The notes beneath the pieces were generated by a model, which saw only the letters and a program-made list of their open reading frames with translations, had not been told where the DNA came from and searched no databases. A stretch of DNA of 64,000 nucleotides, taken from positions 723,056 to 787,055 of the forward strand of contig KV748221.1 of NCBI GenBank assembly GCA_001692895.1. The letters are read 5' to 3'. Source of the DNA: Cenococcum geophilum 1.58. Lineage: Eukaryota; Ascomycota; Dothideomycetes; Gloniales; Gloniaceae. The position numbers and the translations under genes were made by a program. This document shows, in pieces, positions 1 to 13,100 of this stretch (within the stretch, counting starts at the first letter, position 1; every line of letters starts with the position of its first letter).

Positions 1-1230
1 GATCATCTCATACCTTGATATACCGCGACCTTGGATCTCGTAAGCTTCACGAACATAGTCGGTGGCAGCGGGCTGGCCCGATCCGTCATTATCGGCGACC
101 CTACTTTTGTGGCGCCGATGTAGTATGTAGAATGAAACAATTGAGGCAACAATCAATAATCCAACAGGTACTCCTGCGGCAATGCCAATCTTAGAGCTCA
201 TAGATCGTCCACTAGAGCTTGAAGCGCCAGGAAGGATAACTAATGCCAATGAATTTCCGAAAATTGTTGAACTAGATGCGGACCGGGAAGATGGTATAGA
301 GACGAGAACCTGAGTGGCATCACCAACGTTAGATGCTGAAGAGACGGAAGCCGGAATGACGGAGGAGACAACGCTAACAGAGGACTGCTTAATAGCAAAA
401 GAAGAATAAGTAGACGACTCAGCCGGACTAGTAACGGTGGTGGAGGAAGTAGCGGCGGGTTTAGGAGATGATACAATGCTTGGAGGCGAGGATTCCGCCA
501 ATGTCGGCGAAGAAACAGCAGACGATGGATGTTGGGAGAACGGAGACGAAGAGGGCAGCGTAGCTGGTTGGGATGAACAAGTTTTTGCTGCACTAGTATT
601 TGAGATTGTGGATTTGTCGAGTCTATCAAACCCTCGACAATGAACATTAATTCCGCACTTCCGTGCATCCAATGTATTCTGTGATGCGACCCCAAACCTC
701 TGGTCCATACTCACATCGATATTGCCCGGTACTATCCACAATGAGTTGAAGACCGTAGTGTGAATCTGATTCTAGACTAGTGCTAGGTGTCCAGCCAAAG
801 GTGCCCGTATTAGAAATCTCCTCAGCTATTGCTGTGACTGGAACGACATTGGTCGAAGGCTCCTGTAATAGTACGAGAGATATGGCGATAGATGTTGTGG
901 GTTTCCAAGTAGTAACAAATTTTTTGCCTGCGGTAACAATCTGAGCCCAATAGAAAATTAGTTGAGAGGTAGATCTAAGTAGTTTCCAATATTTCGAAGA
1001 AGGCCCAACCCTTTAAGAGCAAATAGCGCATATACATTGGAATATCTCCGGATGACTAAGCTCCAAGTTCGTAAATAAGACTATACGTACGTCTCCTAGC
1101 CCAGACTTAGATACAGGGGTTTCTAAAGGATCCCAGTTGGAGTGGTAGAATATAATACAGCCTCCACCAAAGCCACGCTGAGAATAATACATAAGTATAG
1201 ACTGAGGAGGGTTCCTAGCCGGTAAGACAT
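1..1230 (-). CDS. Ser/Thr-rich single-pass membrane protein with Kre9/KNH-like Ig domain (C-terminal end outside window)
   Basis: Start ATG taken at 1230-1228, giving a signal peptide MSYRLGTLLSLYLCIILSVA. The next recognisable exon (about 935 to 735) reads IVTAGKKFVTTWKPTTS, then AEEISNTGTFGWTPSTSLES and HYGLQLIVDSTGQYR, the pattern of the Kre9/Knh1 N-terminal domain (aG..TW.P, NSG.F.W, Y.lqi). An intron with donor GTGAGT and acceptor GTGCAG joins QYR to SKTCSSQPATLPSS, followed by about 110 residues very rich in Ser, then a membrane segment (IGIAAGVPVGLLIVASIVSF) and a basic cytoplasmic tail HRRHKSR running off the window. Inferred to be a cell-surface or wall-associated protein. The join between the signal-peptide exon and the Ig exon is unclear: exon 1 meets a stop after about 35 codons and the donor is not obvious, so the 5' model is weak and a decaying gene is possible. 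Confidence 0.55.
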
Positions 1231-1416
1231 CGCGAAGAATTGCTAAATAAACTTAAAGCATAACAAAGAGGCGTGAGTACATGGTTTGTGCATCCTTATA
1301 GGGAGGGTAGAGCACTTGCCTACCCCTAAGCTAAGCAAGCTTAACAAGCAAGCTAACCTCCTTCCAGCTTTCTTGCTTGCTAAATTAAGGCCTCCTAGCT
1401 TGCTTTATTAACAAGT
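1231..1416. other. Intergenic, AG-CT rich inverted motifs
   Basis: No gene seen. Between about 1320 and 1410 the words AAGCAAGC, GCTTGCTT and CTAAGC recur in both orientations, which could form a small foldback; this may be a relic of a short repeat, but no terminal repeats or target duplication could be defined. Confidence 0.4.
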
Positions 1417-2145
1417 TTGTATATGGTTTCTCTGGAAAGAATGAAAATGGAGAACCGGACTATGGTGATTCTCCAAATAACCCTCGATTTATCATACCAG
1501 CTTCACAAGCACACTTCTCAATTTCGCATCCAATACACCCACTCTGGAACATCATTTTTCAACTGTCGTCGATGGGCCTTGCGGCACATACGCTCTCTAG
1601 TGCACCGTTATCAAGACGTTATTGTAATCGCCTGTGGTGGTGGAATAACAGCCGTGCTGCCGTTGTTGTTGTACCTTGTGAATTGCATGCGGGCGGAAAG
1701 AGCAATTACGAGGCGAGTGCGTCTTGTCTGGATGGTCCGAAAAGCTGAGAACATGGGGTGGATATCTGAAGAACTTGCCGCTGCCAGCTTGGCACTCGGG
1801 GAAGACTCTCTTACCATTAATGTGTACGTGACAGACCGCACCTCACTCGCTGGTTCCACTTATTCGTCCATGGGAGCAACACCCGTGACTGTGCCTCTAT
1901 CGACTGATAAAATTGATGTCAGCATTGACTCAAATTCACAGAAAGACAGCGGCGATACTTTAGCGAAAGAGATGATAATACGTGGCCCAGGACACTCCTT
2001 GCTTCGCCTAGGTGTGCGACCGAATATTACAGAGGTGATTCACGGATTTGTAGGAAATCAAAGAACGGCGGTAATATGATGTGGACCTAACGGATTGAAG
2101 GTGGACGTATGTAATGTTGTAGAAGGTGTACAGCGACGGGTGTAG
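1417..2145 (+). pseudogene. Ferric reductase (FRE/NOX-like) C-terminal fragment, decayed
   Basis: The open frame 1417-2079 carries HRYQDVIVIACGGGITAVLP, the NADPH-binding glycine-rich segment of the ferric reductase C-terminal domain, then RVRLVWMVRKAENMGWISEE and LTINVYVTDRTS, all typical of fungal FRE proteins. The heme-binding membrane domain and the FAD-binding domain are absent. The VDGPxG motif just upstream (about 1569-1590) is in another frame, and a TGA stop at 2078 comes directly before the conserved CGP motif, which continues in frame to about 2145. Both point to a non-functional remnant; CGA to TGA would fit RIP-type or ordinary C-to-T decay. The Met at 1417 is simply the first in the frame. 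An intact truncated protein is less likely, because FRE catalysis needs the missing domains. Confidence 0.7.
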
Positions 2146-2936
2146 ACGGGGGGAGGTCTTAGTAAGGAGATTATGCTGCGTACGGAAAGATTTGATTGGT
2201 AGAGTTCGATTAAGAAAGCTCGGTTGTTCGGATTCGATTAGTGGAATTCGATGGTTATTTAGAAGGTATTTTGTTCTAGTAGTTGCAGTTGGATGATATT
2301 TCAAAAACTGTTATGTGGGGATAGACTATGATGCTGGAGGAGTGCTCGTTCAATTATTTGATTAATATGCAAATTTAGCATGATCGATAGTCTGTGGATA
2401 TACGTAGAATCTATTTTAAATTTTAGATCGGTCAATAGTTGCAGTGTCATCTTGTATAGACTTTTGGTGTTGAGCTCGCGTGCCATTGGTTCTGCCTGGC
2501 CTTTCCGGTCGGCAAGGTAAGCGTGGCAGGGACAAGGCAAGTTAGACCTGCCTTGGAAGCTCGCGAGGGTGACATCTGGGCATTCTTCTGACGTGCAACA
2601 GATAAACTCTCGACGGTGCCAGCTCCGACATCTATCGAAGGCATCCCCAATCAGTCATATTAATCAGCTTCTTTGCTTTCGACAATTTCTGCGCTGTTTG
2701 AGGGGAGTCTGCGTCTCCGGTAGCTCCGGCACCTCCGTCATTTATTTGTGCCGCATTACGACATCCCAACAGCGGCCACCTTGACGACTTTATCGCGATG
2801 ATGGTGATTCCTTAGCATGGCCCTTGTTATTCATTGTGAGCTCTTCGGCGACTTTCCGAAAGCCTGTGAGCAGCTCCACCGAGCACCACCTGGGACCGCG
2901 CAACAAAGGGCAACAACCCATGGCGGTTAATCGACA
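2146..2936 (+). promoter_or_regulatory. Intergenic region upstream of FMP27
   Basis: No supported gene. Open frames here are short and lack recognisable motifs. It must contain the FMP27 promoter and leader, but no single regulatory site can be named with confidence. Confidence 0.4.
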
Positions 2937-5900
2937 ATGGTGCTTCCTTCTGTCTCCTTCGTGGCAGGGCTTATCCTGCTCGCCTACCTTTCCTCCTTCG
3001 TTCTCTTCGCCTTCATTCGAGTCGTAACCGGCATATCCATCCAGAGACTGGGTTTCTCTGGTTTGCGCCGCATTGCATATACGCCCAAAGATGGACTCAA
3101 GATCGAAATTCGCGGCCTCGGCCTCACCCTACATCGTCCTACCTTCGCACAACCGACGTGGCTTAGTGTAGTCTTGACGGAGTTAAAGGTCACAGTAGAT
3201 TTAAAGACTTTGGGTGAGAAACCGCGAAAGCGTGCTCCATGGACACACTGGGCAAACGGATCGACTGAAAAGATATCTGGCAACATCTCCTCGTCTGAGA
3301 CTTCAGCAGGGGAGGAGGATGCATTGGACGATAATGGTGACTTTGAAAGTCAGAGAAGTCGAACTTGGGAAACACTGACACGTGCCAAAGAGAGGATAAA
3401 GCGATTACACCGGAAAATCAAATGGATAAGGCTAGTGGACCTGGTTGCGTCAACATCAACTCTTGCTATTGTGGATGTTGGGTCTGTTCAGGTCGGAAGT
3501 TTCACAATGGCTGTTGATACTAGACGCAAGACCTTGGACCGAAGTCGATTGTTCCAGCATCGGAGGTCGAATTCATCGAAGAAACAACGGCCTGCTGAGT
3601 GGATTTTTACAGTTCGAAGCGTTCTATTTACGCCAGAAGGTAAGGATTCCACGGAAATTCTGGATCATTGTACACTCAACATACATGGCTTGCTCTACAA
3701 AGATTTGGATGGTCTACGTGATGCATCCATTGCGCTGAAGCTTGGTCGATTGAGTCTTCCATATGACGATATCAGGACCAGCATGGATCGAGCCAAGCAT
3801 TGCCGCAGCGTTTACGGAAGGCGAGCAACAAATGCAAGTGAGACTGAAATTTCGTTCACAGATGTTATGGAAGAGTTGGACCAACCTGGGAGCCGCGAAG
3901 AAAATATAGTTCGGACGGTTTCTGACTCGAAAGAATTTGCTAGCTCTATCCTGAGGGGTATCCAGGAAATCCAGTTTGCCGTGAGCTTCTTTGGTTTGAC
4001 TAAGCAAATCCAGTCAGTTCATTCCTCTGGCCCTCCAATATTCCTCAATATGTCCATGAAGGAGGTGGGAATGGATTTGTTACGACTTGACCCTCGGAGT
4101 CCTGCGCATTTAATGTACTTCTCTCCAAATGATATCGCGCATCAGGCCCTTATTGCAGCCATATCTATTTCAGTGGGTATTGATGATGGCCATGATCACC
4201 CCGAGCGGCTTCTCTATGTACCCATGGCAACAACCACAGTCAATACTACTCTTCCATCGAAGACAATCCAATTTTCGAAAGAGAAAAATGTGGACGAGAG
4301 AAATACTAACATTCTGTTTGCAAACCTCGTGGTCACCTCCCCATCCCTCGATCTGGATCCCAAGCACTTACCCTTTGTACTGGCGCTTTTCCAAAATTCC
4401 AAAAAGAGATCAAAACCGCCAATGCGACATCACAAGCGTCATTTGCTCTCTCGTCTTCTCCCGAAAGCTAGCATCAAGATATCCATTCATGAGCCTGTAA
4501 TTCGAGTAACCCTCCCCCCAATGGAGCCTGCAAAGCAGGAGACCGATGAGTTTGATCTACTAATATCGGCTATGTCATCAATCTCGCTGGATGTGGAATC
4601 ATCGCATTCGGCGGACGGGGATCTCCATTACTCACTTATTTCTACGTTTCGAATCAACTCCCACCAACTTTACTATCAAACAGCATCCAGCGAAAAGCAC
4701 AACCTCCTTTTGACAGATAGTCTAGAACTGAAACTTCAACTCAGTGCTTCGCCAGAAGTTATTGTGGTTATGAATGGTAACATTCAAACCTTCTCGATCT
4801 ACATGGTTCGACCAGAGATAAGTGAAGGCCTCCGTCAGATCGTAGCTCAGCTTCAGAGCGATGTTGTTCGAAAGAGACAAGTTTCACCACGCAGCAGACG
4901 ACCAAACTTCTTGCGAAGGTGGCCTGCGTGGCTCCTCCATGCTCATTTCCAAGGCTCGGACTTCAACATTGAGGTGGCGGGGGTGGACCCGGAAGTATCC
5001 AAGCATACTCGAGGCCTTGCTCTACATCTCGATTCCTGGACTGCCGAGTACAAGCAAAACAAGGGTGATGATACTGATTCACGTCCATCAAGGCGAAGAG
5101 CAAGCAGAACCATTAACCGTGATGATTATCTCCTTAAACCATCAAGCCCAGCGTCTCCCCGAAGAAAGCTCGGAGATAGCACTGACGGTAGGCGTCTTGC
5201 ACTACATTGGCAAGGTCTTGAAGGCTTTGTGGTTGAGGCTGCTGATATCTGGGAACAAGAGCCGTTTTTCTCACTTCCACGAATTGAAGTAGCTTTTACA
5301 ACATCGACTGATAAGTTGGGCCCCGTTTTCCATATCAACTCCTATGCTAAAAGCCTATTCATTCATTACTCTTTATACCGCCATTTTGCACTTGGTGTTG
5401 CTGCGGTGGTCCTTCGCAAAACGTTCAATAGCCAACCAGATCGTTCGAATGGAGTTGCAAGCGAGCCGCGAATGGCCCGGCATCTGTCTCCGCCTTCTAT
5501 GGATGGGGACGATATAGATCCGGCCACAGGCTTGAGAAATGAGATTGTCGCACTGGACTTCAAGGCAGCGTTTGTGCAAATTAAGGCCGACATGTGTCGC
5601 ACTGGACTTCAAGGCAGCGTTTGTGCAAATTAAGGCCGACATGTGTCGCACTGGACTTCAAGGCAGCGTTTGTGCAAATTAAGGCCGACATGCCTTCCGA
5701 TCCGCCCTTGATGGTGCAAGTCCATGGGTTGGAGGCCGGCCGCCATAGATGGACAAACCCATTCGTGAGGTCACGACTTGTACGACTTTACACCGAGACA
5801 CCAAAGATCAAGCGCGTATGGAGCCGTGTTGTGAGTGTGAAGACACTTCGAGTAGACTTCAGACAGTCCCGACGGAAATACGGAACAATGATCACGGAGG

Positions 5901-8900
5901 AAAAATCAATCGATATTGCGACTGACGCCATACGCTTAGCAGTCCCTCATCAGCTGGTCGTGCATAAAGTATTCGACAACTTAACAAACGTTGTAAAGAC
6001 AGTTCAACAACTGCATCATCGTTTCCAAACAAATAGCAACGAATACATTCTAGATAAGGAGCCAGAGGTGCCGAAACATGTCCCCAGAATATCACTACGA
6101 AGCCAAGCGCTGCTTTTCGAGATTGAGGATGGTTCCTTCGAATGGAAACTTGGAGTTATTTATCGTCTTGGACTATTGGAGCAGAAGCAGAGACTTGCTC
6201 GAGAAGACGCGTTCAACTTGAAGCTGAAGAAACTTAGAGAGATGGAAGATCGGCGTGGAAACTCCCGCTACCGTGCCAAGTCGGCTCATCAGCCACGTGG
6301 GAGGAGCAAGCTTCGCAAAGAAAAGAGCATTAAAGACCGTAGTAAGAGCGAGGTCCACAGCGATCGTGACTCTCCCGGGCGCTCATGCAGGCCGGATCGG
6401 CAGATGCGCTACGATAAGGAAGGGTATTCAGACTTGAGCGAGATTTCTCGAACCACAGCTGGAAAAGCACGAGATAAACTAGATCGGCTAAACGCCCAGA
6501 CATGGAAGAAAAGAATTGACCATGGTCTTACTTGCCAAAACCGTGCCATGCAAGATATACGATCCATCTTTTGGGGCCTTGATGAACTTCCGGATGAAGT
6601 CGAACAGAAGGAGACGATTCTTGCAATCCCCCAACGCCCAGCTCTCATGGCAGTACTCATTAGTGATTTGGACATTCTTCTAGACAAGCCATCTTTTCCT
6701 GTCCACGATTACCCCAAGTTTCTTAATCGGATCGGTAAAGGCATGCCATTCGACATGCAGTATTCATTGCTCATACCAACGCATGTGCAAATCAATATGG
6801 GTGAAGCAAGAGTTACATTGCGTGACTATCCCTTGCCTTTGCTTCATGTCCCAGCAATACGGCATGGGCAATCACCAAGGTTACCAAGCTTATCCTTGCG
6901 GACAGACTTTGTCATTGCAGAGGAATTCAGAGATATAGAGTCTTCCCGAACTTCCCGAATCGTTGTAGTTCCGCCGGAGACAATAGAGTCGGGTGAAGAG
7001 TCTGGTGGTTTTGCTATCGATGTTCGAAGGACCGTATCTCCTGTCAAGACTTATTCCGATGTAGACATCGAGATCAACAGCGGGTATCCCACACGCATTA
7101 CTTGGGGCACATCATACCAACCAGCAATCCAAGATATGATGCAAGTCATAGAAGGGTTCACAAAACCAGCCATTGACCCATCTGAGAGAGTGGGTTTTTG
7201 GGACAAGATTAGGCTAACTTTCCATTCTCGGGTCAAAGTTGCATGGAAGGGTGACGGAGATGTCCATCTTATACTCAAAGGTCCGTGATCGTTTCAAATA
7301 TCCATTACACATTACTGACTGAGTAGACTAGGTTCCCGAGATCCGTACATGGTCACAGGACAAGGTGCTGGCTTTGTAATGTGTTGGCACAACGACGTCC
7401 GCTGGACCATATCCCACGATAACGATCCCAAGAAATTCATGGTTGTCAATAGCGGTGGTTACATTCTGGCGATTCCTGACCTTGGTCACTACGCAAGACA
7501 AGAATCTGAGCTCGATCGCTCTAATAACTCGGAAGCATCTTCGAGTATCTCAAGCTACAATCAGACCGCTGTTTTCAAAAAGACGATCATGAAACTGAAC
7601 GGCAATGTTCAATGGCTGTCTGGCCTAGTTTTCGAAAGGAATCTAGATGATGGAGGGCGATCATTCGACTTTATACCTCACTACGAGGTAGTGTGGAAGA
7701 ACCCTAAATATGCGAAGTCTGTAGACGGAAAGGTAAGGCCTATATTACTATTCCATGGAAATAAGTGACTGACGTTTTACTAGCCATACGACGCCTTCCG
7801 AGGATTTCGAAGTCACCACATCCATATGTCCGTTGCCGTCGCTGCCCCCTTTGACCGAAACTGGGACGTATCAAATCTTGAACCTTCCACGAATTACAAT
7901 AGCGTCCATCTTACCCCCCGGTTCTTCACCCATTTCTACAGCTGGTGGTCTATGTTCTCCGGCGTCATGTCTCTCCCAATCCGTCAAGGCAAGCTTTGGC
8001 CCGGTGTGGAAAAGTCAAGTAAGAAATTCGGCCGCCACCTTGCAACCATCAAGTACAACCTCCTATTGTCTCCGCTATACATGAGCCACATATACAAACA
8101 TAAAGATGCCGAGGACTACGGCGGAGGTGTAGTCTCTGCTACTGGCCTCAAAGTTCGCCTGGATAGCTTCATGTTGGATGTTCATCAGCGTCGCGAGGAG
8201 TTCCGCACCCAAGTTCAAGTCCCAAAAAATCAAGAAAATAACAAGCAGAATCAAACCACTGGCATGCGAATTAATCAGGCTCAGGTTGACTTCATTTCAG
8301 CTGATGTCCGAGCCGTATCCGCAAGCATTAGTGGAACAAACCCAGGGGATCTGGAAACTGCGACTGATGAAATGCTTGCTTCTTATCAAGAAGACCACAT
8401 TGGCGCGGATCTTTCTAAATTCACCATACCTGATCAGAACTTCGAGTGGGTTGACATGGATGACTTTGTTGAACTTGGATGGATACTACCCGCCGATCGT
8501 AATCCCGAGACCACTATTTTGCCTCTAGCATTTGCACCTCGCTTTACATATTTCCGTCAAACGGACAACCCTGACTATGTTTCCGGAGATTCTCATAGAT
8601 CCAGTCCCTTTGGAAACGAAGACACCCACTATTGTGTTATGTCGGCGAGAAATGATCCCCGCAGGGTACAATGTAGGCTTATTCAGGAACGGCTTAAAAG
8701 AGTGAATGAGCAGGTGCTGCAAAATCAGCGGGCTATTGGGGAACAAGAATTGAAGGTCATTCGTGATAGTGAAAACCAAGATCATATGAGGAAACGCATT
8801 GAGCTACTACGCAACCATAGCATCACGCTCCAAAGAAAGCAGGAATTGCTCCGGTCAATGTACAACAGTCTCGTAAACCGTCTCGAGCAGAATGACCCCC

Positions 8901-11900
8901 GGGTCGTCCCTGGAATTGAGAATGAAGAGGATGAGTATTTTGAGGCTCGAGAAGAGTATGACGTGTCGGATCCTGAAGTGAAAGGTGTGGATTCAACGCC
9001 CCTGGCTGATTATATCAGCGACTTCAACAACCGTTTCATTGTTCACAATGTGCATCTCAAGTGGAGCAACTCGCTTCGAAATATCATTCTGCGATATATC
9101 CACCAGGTCAGCCAGCGGCGGGGTTTCGTCTACTACATGTCCCGAAGAGCAGTTAAGTTCATCCTAGATATTGTGGAGGAGCAGTCCAAATCAAAACAGT
9201 CACCAATGCCCCATACTAACAGCGGCACTTCTTCGGCGACGAGTCCCCTCTCACCACAAGAGGACGATGAGCTGAGCATCAATGATCGGGTTCAACAACT
9301 ACTAGAAGATGGAAAGAAGTTTGTCAGCGCGAATGATCCAGTTCATTCTGAAAGCACAAAACCGTCAGCCGACAATATGGGCGATTATATCGCCCTTGAG
9401 TATACTCCACAAAACACCTATCACGTTCGTCTGATTGCACCTCAGATCCAGCTCCAGAGTGAAAAGAACACCAAATCCGCCGTTCTAGTTACTGCTAAAG
9501 GGATGCAGTTGAAAGTCATCCAGATTATGGACAAAGATAGGGTGACAGACGACGTTAGCGGCCTAGTGCAACGCAGATTCTCAGCCGCTATGGACAGTCT
9601 CCAGATTTTTGTCACCAATTCAAGGACCTTTACCACTGAAGACCTTCATATGTATTCCGGAAGTACATACGGTACACCAAAGGGATCGTCTTGGCCACCT
9701 TGGGTGCCATTCGAGGTCATGTTCGAGTTCAATACTAATCCTTTCGGGTTCCAGAGAGTTATACAGAGGACTTCAGCTAGTATGCGATACGATAAGTATA
9801 ACACTCTTCGGCTCAAATACAATGACGATGTCACTGGCGCAAATTCCAGTCATAGTAGAAGTCCGGAAAATCTTGAGAACCGCATTGATCATCTCTGGAT
9901 CGACTTCCCACATGTCAGAGCTCTGTGCAATTCCACGCAATATTATGCAATGTACATTATTGTGCTCGATTTACTGCTGTACAGCGAGCCATTAGAGAAG
10001 ACAAGAAGCGAGAGGCTGGAAAAAATCATGCTTGCTTCTGACTTCAGTGACCTTACTGGAGCACCGGAGATGGTCATCAGCCTCCAAGAGAGAATTCGGC
10101 AACTAGAAGAGATTAAGCTCCACTTTCAAGTCAACGAGAAGTATCTCGATCGCCAGGGATGGAGAGATCGCATAACAATGGAACAGGATCTGACTGTCTG
10201 CGAAGATGAACTTTTCTTCATCATGAAAGCCATTACAACGTCACAGCGAAAAATGGACGACCGAGCTCAAACCAAGCAGTCTAATGGCCTACTTCGATGG
10301 TATATCTCGGCATCTGAAATTGTGTGGCACCTTATGCGTGAGAGTTCAGAGTCGCTCGCAGAGTTTCAACTAAAGAATGCGCTGTATGACCGGACTGACA
10401 ATAATGATGGATCGAACCTGAATTCTATGGAGATTGAGCGTATCCATGGGCTTAACCTGCTTCCTAATGCTCTATATCCCGAGATGATCGCACCTTACAT
10501 CGACAACAACAGGCCATTTGCTGAAGGTCGCGACACTAAAATGCTAAGAGTGCATTGGTTTATGCTGGAAGCTATCGCTGGCATTCCGGTTATGGATCAT
10601 TTTGAAGTCAATCTTTTCCCGTTAAAGGTACAGCTGGAGCATGAAATTGGCATGAAACTATTCGAATATATCTTCCCAAACGCAAATTCGAACGGAGAGA
10701 ATGGTGGCTTTTCGCCGTTCTTGGTCAAGCATATTCTACCCACTCAGGAGGAAGAAGGCGAGACAGAGGCCGGGCAACACGCTTCTGATAGTATTTCAGC
10801 CGACGTCCAGAGCCTTGACCTGGAATTGTTCAAAAATTCCGAAGCTAGTGCTAGCTCACTAGAATTGAGGCTGCAACCGACACTAACGCTTCCCGAGAAA
10901 CGACAACCGAAGTCATCGCTTGGTCGGCCTAAATCGTCAGGGCACGGTGTTCGCTCGAACGTGCATCATCTTCGACTCTTCAGAGAAACTAACAAGTCCG
11001 GAATTGACCTTCGTAAAACACTTCACAGCAATCGCGATGCTTCCTCCGATACCTTAACTTTGAGCTCCCGCCCCAGCAGCTACCGTTCCGGCTCCAATCT
11101 ATCGGTTGCTAATAGCTCAGATGGCGACAGATCCTCTAAGCGCTTCACACTACATCGTGCTGCTAACAATAACAAATCCAATAGCAAGGATGGCCGCTCT
11201 GATGATCTGACGCAAATGATGACTAGAGCCTCAAACTATATGACGCTGGCATATGTCAAAATACCAAGCATGGTTCTCTGTCTGTCTTATAAGGGTAAGG
11301 GCCAACATAACATGGAAGACGTCCACGATCTTGTATTTCGTATGCCGATCCTGGAATATCGGAACAAGACATGGTCGAATCTGGACCTTGCTCTGCAGCT
11401 AAAGAAGGATGTCATCAGAGCACTCATCTCGCATGCTGGTGCAATCGTCGGAAACAAGTTCTCCCATCACCGCCCGACGAAGCAACAGCAGTCTCGCCTA
11501 CGCCAAATTGCCAACTCATCTACGCTGCTGAATACGTCTCCCAACCTCTCAGGAACGAGTGAGAGTAACAGCGTACGTGACCGTAGTCCTAGTGACGACG
11601 AGGGCAGTGAAGCAAGCGGTGAGCCGAGGAGGAGCTTCACAAGCGGAAGAGGAAGCACACTGAGTGTGACAGATAGCTACGAGAGTAGTTTGAAATCCGG
11701 AACTGGGGCGAAATGGACGCAGGGGGCTGGAAAGGTTGGACTTGAGGCAGAGGGACAAAAATTTGCTGACGAATTGAGTAGAGTTGATCAGACGGAGGTG
11801 AGTGCTATCAAACTGAGACCCTTCAGAAACTCCTGTGATCTTCTAAAGAGTATTCATTACTAACAATTACATCACAGCCCGATCGTGAAACCATCCGCTC

Positions 11901-12114
11901 GAGTCTAAGTAGACACCTCACGAACATTAGTCACAAGTCACGTCCAAAAGACGGCTTGGCAACCGCAGCCGAGGATTCGGAGGACACGTAAGCTCTTTAT
12001 AGCACTGCTCTCAAATGAAGTAAATTGGTTACTGACAGCATTTTCAGAACTCGCCGGAAGAGCAAGCTACTCTTAGGCAAGAAATTTCTTCACTCTCTCC
12101 CCCGCTCTCAATAG
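2937..12114 (+). CDS. FMP27: FMP27 / Hobbit (BLTP2) family bridge-like lipid transfer protein, frame broken by a 49-bp triplication
   Basis: Five exons: 2937-7280, 7332-7732, 7784-11797, 11878-11987, 12048-12114, all joined at GT-AG introns of 51-80 bp. The N-terminus has a membrane anchor (VSFVAGLILLAYLSSFVLFA) typical of the family. Family signatures in order are GFWDKIRL near 7192-7215 and WPPWVPFEVMFEFNTNPFGF near 9690-9750, which define the Fmp27 GFWDK and WPPW domains; a coiled-coil follows the second third. Known family role: rod-shaped lipid channel at ER-plasma membrane contacts. At 5546-5692 a 49-bp unit occurs three times. With one copy the summed exons are 8838 nt, exactly 2946 codons; the two extra copies add 98 nt and cause a stop at 5631-5633. 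The rest of the coding sequence is clean, so this is either an assembly or sequencing artefact or a very recent lesion. Confidence 0.9.
5546..5692 (+). repeat. Perfect tandem triplication of a 49-bp coding unit inside FMP27
   Basis: Three consecutive identical 49-bp copies at 5546-5594, 5595-5643 and 5644-5692. Since 49 is not a multiple of three, the peptide ALDFKAAFVQIKADM is read in one frame before the array and again in the original downstream frame after it, with frame-shifted copies between. The copies show no differences, which argues for a very young duplication or an artefact. Confidence 0.95.
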
Positions 12115-13100
12115 CATCGGCCACCGACCCTAGCTCGACCTTCCATGTCCTTCCTTTGAGCACTTCCTTAATTGATGGCAATAACTTTAAGTGCCCACAG
12201 AGGAAGCGCTCCGCAAACAGAAAAAGTTCGCTCAATTAGCATGCCTCATCTTTTTCCCGCAGCTACGGCCATTCATCTACCACGGCCTCTCACCATCGTG
12301 GACCAGCTTTTCCTCCATGTTACGATTAGCATCTCTTGGCGTTTGGGCCCGTTTGTGAAGCCCTCGCGCTTCCCATCGCTTGTCTTTTTGTTTTCCTTAT
12401 ACACAATGTCTGCATCGCGTGGTTGAACGCCTTGGTAGTTTGGTTGGGAGGCGAATATTGTTCTTTGCGTAATTTATTTTGGGCTCCTGGGCCTAGGAAA
12501 CGGAAAGACTTATGGTGCTAAAGGGTGTTGTTCTGCTAGGTGATGGATAGATGGATGGGTGGATGAGCAAGACCCGATCCGATTGAATCAAAGATGTAGT
12601 AATTGTATAGGTTTTCTATGTTCAATTGCCCGCTCGCAGTTTCTTTTTGAGAGTGCATTATATCACCTTATTGGCTCCGCAAGGGGACCTAACCTAACTA
12701 TCAGCGCACCATCAATTACCTGGTTTAGGTACAGGCTAAGACTGGCTGGAGCAGGCTGGGTGAAATCAGTACGTTCGGAATCGGCCACTTCCTCTACTTG
12801 GGAAAATTAACTGGGAGATCGCGGGTGTAGTGGAAAAATAGATTCTCAAACATGTTTAGAGAAAAATGTATTTCTCTTTCGGGACTGTTTCAAAGCAAGG
12901 CCTTCCACATACTGGATCTGTTTGATAAGCGTATCATAATCGTCATTACCTATACTACTTTGTAGCTCGTGTTGCCCTTAGGGATGTGCTTGGAAGCAAT
13001 CAGCTTAATGTTGGCAAATCTCTCGTCAAGCGCTCTGCTATGACAACCATATCCAAGCAGATGACGGTCTAGTGTTTCGTTATTCCGTATGTCATATTAC
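12115..13100. other. Convergent 3' intergenic region between FMP27 and LIG4
   Basis: FMP27 (plus) and LIG4 (minus) end towards each other here. Frames in this stretch are short and have no recognisable motif. It should contain both 3' untranslated regions; no clear poly(A) signal stands out. Confidence 0.5.

Noticed and set aside
240-695. Minus-strand frame of 151 codons (LRCPLRLRSPNIHRLL)
   Set aside because: Out-of-frame shadow of the Ser/Thr-rich exon of the membrane-protein gene at 1-1230.
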